From: Acetobacteraceae bacterium
Lineage (GTDB): Bacteria; Pseudomonadota; Alphaproteobacteria; Acetobacterales; Acetobacteraceae
Assembly (NCBI GenBank): GCA_947476855.1
Contig: CANJSR010000082.1
Coordinates: 1-13,426, forward strand
Direction: 5' to 3'
DNA length: 13,426 nt
Shown here: positions 12,937-13,426 of the stretch, piece by piece
Layout of the letters: each line of letters starts with the position of its first letter
How positions within the stretch are numbered: the first letter of the stretch is position 1
Program-made: the position numbers and the translations under genes
The notes under the pieces: model-generated
Databases searched by the model: none
Seen by the model: the letters and a program-made list of their open reading frames with translations, nothing else
What the model was told of the DNA's origin: nothing

Positions 12937-13426
12937 TCAGTCCTCTGGCCAGGCACCCGTTTCCGCCGCGTGAGCAAGCCATGCGCGGACCCCGCCGGCG
13001 GTTCCGAAGGTCTCATCGACCCGCAGGCCCAGGCCGCCCATGGCGCGGGCGACGCGCATCCCGTCCTCATCCGTCACATCGTCGCCGATGAAGATCGGGA
13101 CTCGGCCGAGGAACGGCGCGTGGGCCATCAGGGCGGCAACGGCGTGGCCCTTGTCCGCGCCGGCCGGACGGACCTCCCATACCATGCTGCCCGCGAGCAA
13201 CTGAAAATCCGATTGGCCGGCGAGCAGCCGGACCAATAGGGCATGGAAGGACGGGCCAGCCGCTGGGTTGACGCGGAAATGCATGGTGAAGCCGCGCGCC
13301 TTGCGCTCGATCACCGCGCCGGGCCAGGCGGCGGCCAGGGCCTCGGCTTCCAGCAGCCAGGCTTCGGGGGGCGTTGGCAGGTTGGCGCGCTGGAGCGGGG
13401 CGCCGGGATCGTGGCGGATGGCAACC
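12937..13426 (-). CDS. otsB: Trehalose-6-phosphate phosphatase, C-terminal part (5' end outside window)
   Basis: OtsB removes phosphate from trehalose-6-phosphate to give trehalose, an osmoprotectant, in the cytosol. About 163 C-terminal residues are present; the frame is open to the window edge, so the GTG at 13314 is internal. Landmarks are GAVIERKARGFTMHFR (the vE.K..g..lHyR motif), EVRPAGADKGHAV with its conserved Lys, and FIGDDVTDEDGM, the metal-binding HAD motif IV. It is the first visible gene of the minus-strand run leading to the HAD and CMD genes. Trehalose-6-phosphate synthase (otsA) would be expected outside the window. Confidence 0.9.
   Translation of the reverse strand, partial: VAIRHDPGAPLQRANLPTPPEAWLLEAEALAAAWPGAVIERKARGFTMHFRVNPAAGPSFHALLVRLLAGQSDFQLLAGSMVWEVRPAGADKGHAVAALMAHAPFLGRVPIFIGDDVTDEDGMRVARAMGGLGLRVDETFGTAGGVRAWLAHAAETGAWPED

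Overview
The window is GC-rich chromosomal DNA with the gene set of an alphaproteobacterium. The S9 protein with a long N-terminal extension, rpsT directly upstream of dnaA, a complete minCDE operon, and TTGACx promoters with weak -10 boxes are most like Acetobacterales (Acetobacteraceae/Roseomonas-like) or nearby Rhodospirillales. The order assignment is an inference from gene content and protein style, not a search result. I see no insertion sequence, phage gene, CRISPR array, tRNA or rRNA.

Layout, left to right. (1) 1-868: the 3' end of rplM and complete rpsI, closed by a strong intrinsic terminator. (2) 880-2109: a promoter, a palindromic operator-like element and a citrate-synthase-like gene with an N-terminal HTH, in which one catalytic histidine is replaced by glutamine. 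(3) 2120-3186, minus strand: two half-size CHR (chromate-transporter family) proteins whose reading frames overlap by GTGA. (4) 3277-5493: rpsT with a good promoter, a 467-bp untranslated region, then dnaA. The region holds a spaced dyad, hairpins and a 9-codon leader ORF that stops one base before the dnaA GTG. dnaN does not follow. (5) 5490-7612, minus strand: an FkbH-type HAD/acyltransferase enzyme and a stand-alone acyl carrier protein, with no polyketide synthase in view. (6) 7613-9663: a divergent control region with a consensus DnaA box, then minC, minD and minE. (7) 9699-10388, minus: an exported, Gly/Ala-rich protein I do not recognise. (8) 10614-11654: gentisate 1,2-dioxygenase, with a 12-bp palindrome upstream. 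(9) 11651-13426, minus: a tightly packed operon of trehalose-6-phosphate phosphatase (otsB, cut by the window end), a type-II haloacid-dehalogenase-like HAD hydrolase and a carboxymuconolactone-decarboxylase-family protein.

How the genes work together: the core is housekeeping (ribosomal proteins, replication initiation, division-site placement), interleaved with short accessory cassettes. The dnaA and min loci lie about 2.3 kb apart, with the FkbH/ACP cassette between them, and a consensus DnaA box sits in the min/FkbH control region, so a regulatory link between replication initiation and that promoter region is conceivable. The accessory cassettes (CHR pair, FkbH-ACP, gentisate dioxygenase, otsB-HAD-CMD) look functionally unrelated to each other.

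The strongest candidates for something not well described are the orphan FkbH-ACP pair, the HTH-citrate-synthase-like protein with a missing catalytic His plus its palindromic operator, the leader ORF of dnaA, and the unrecognised exported protein. None of these proves a new system from sequence alone.
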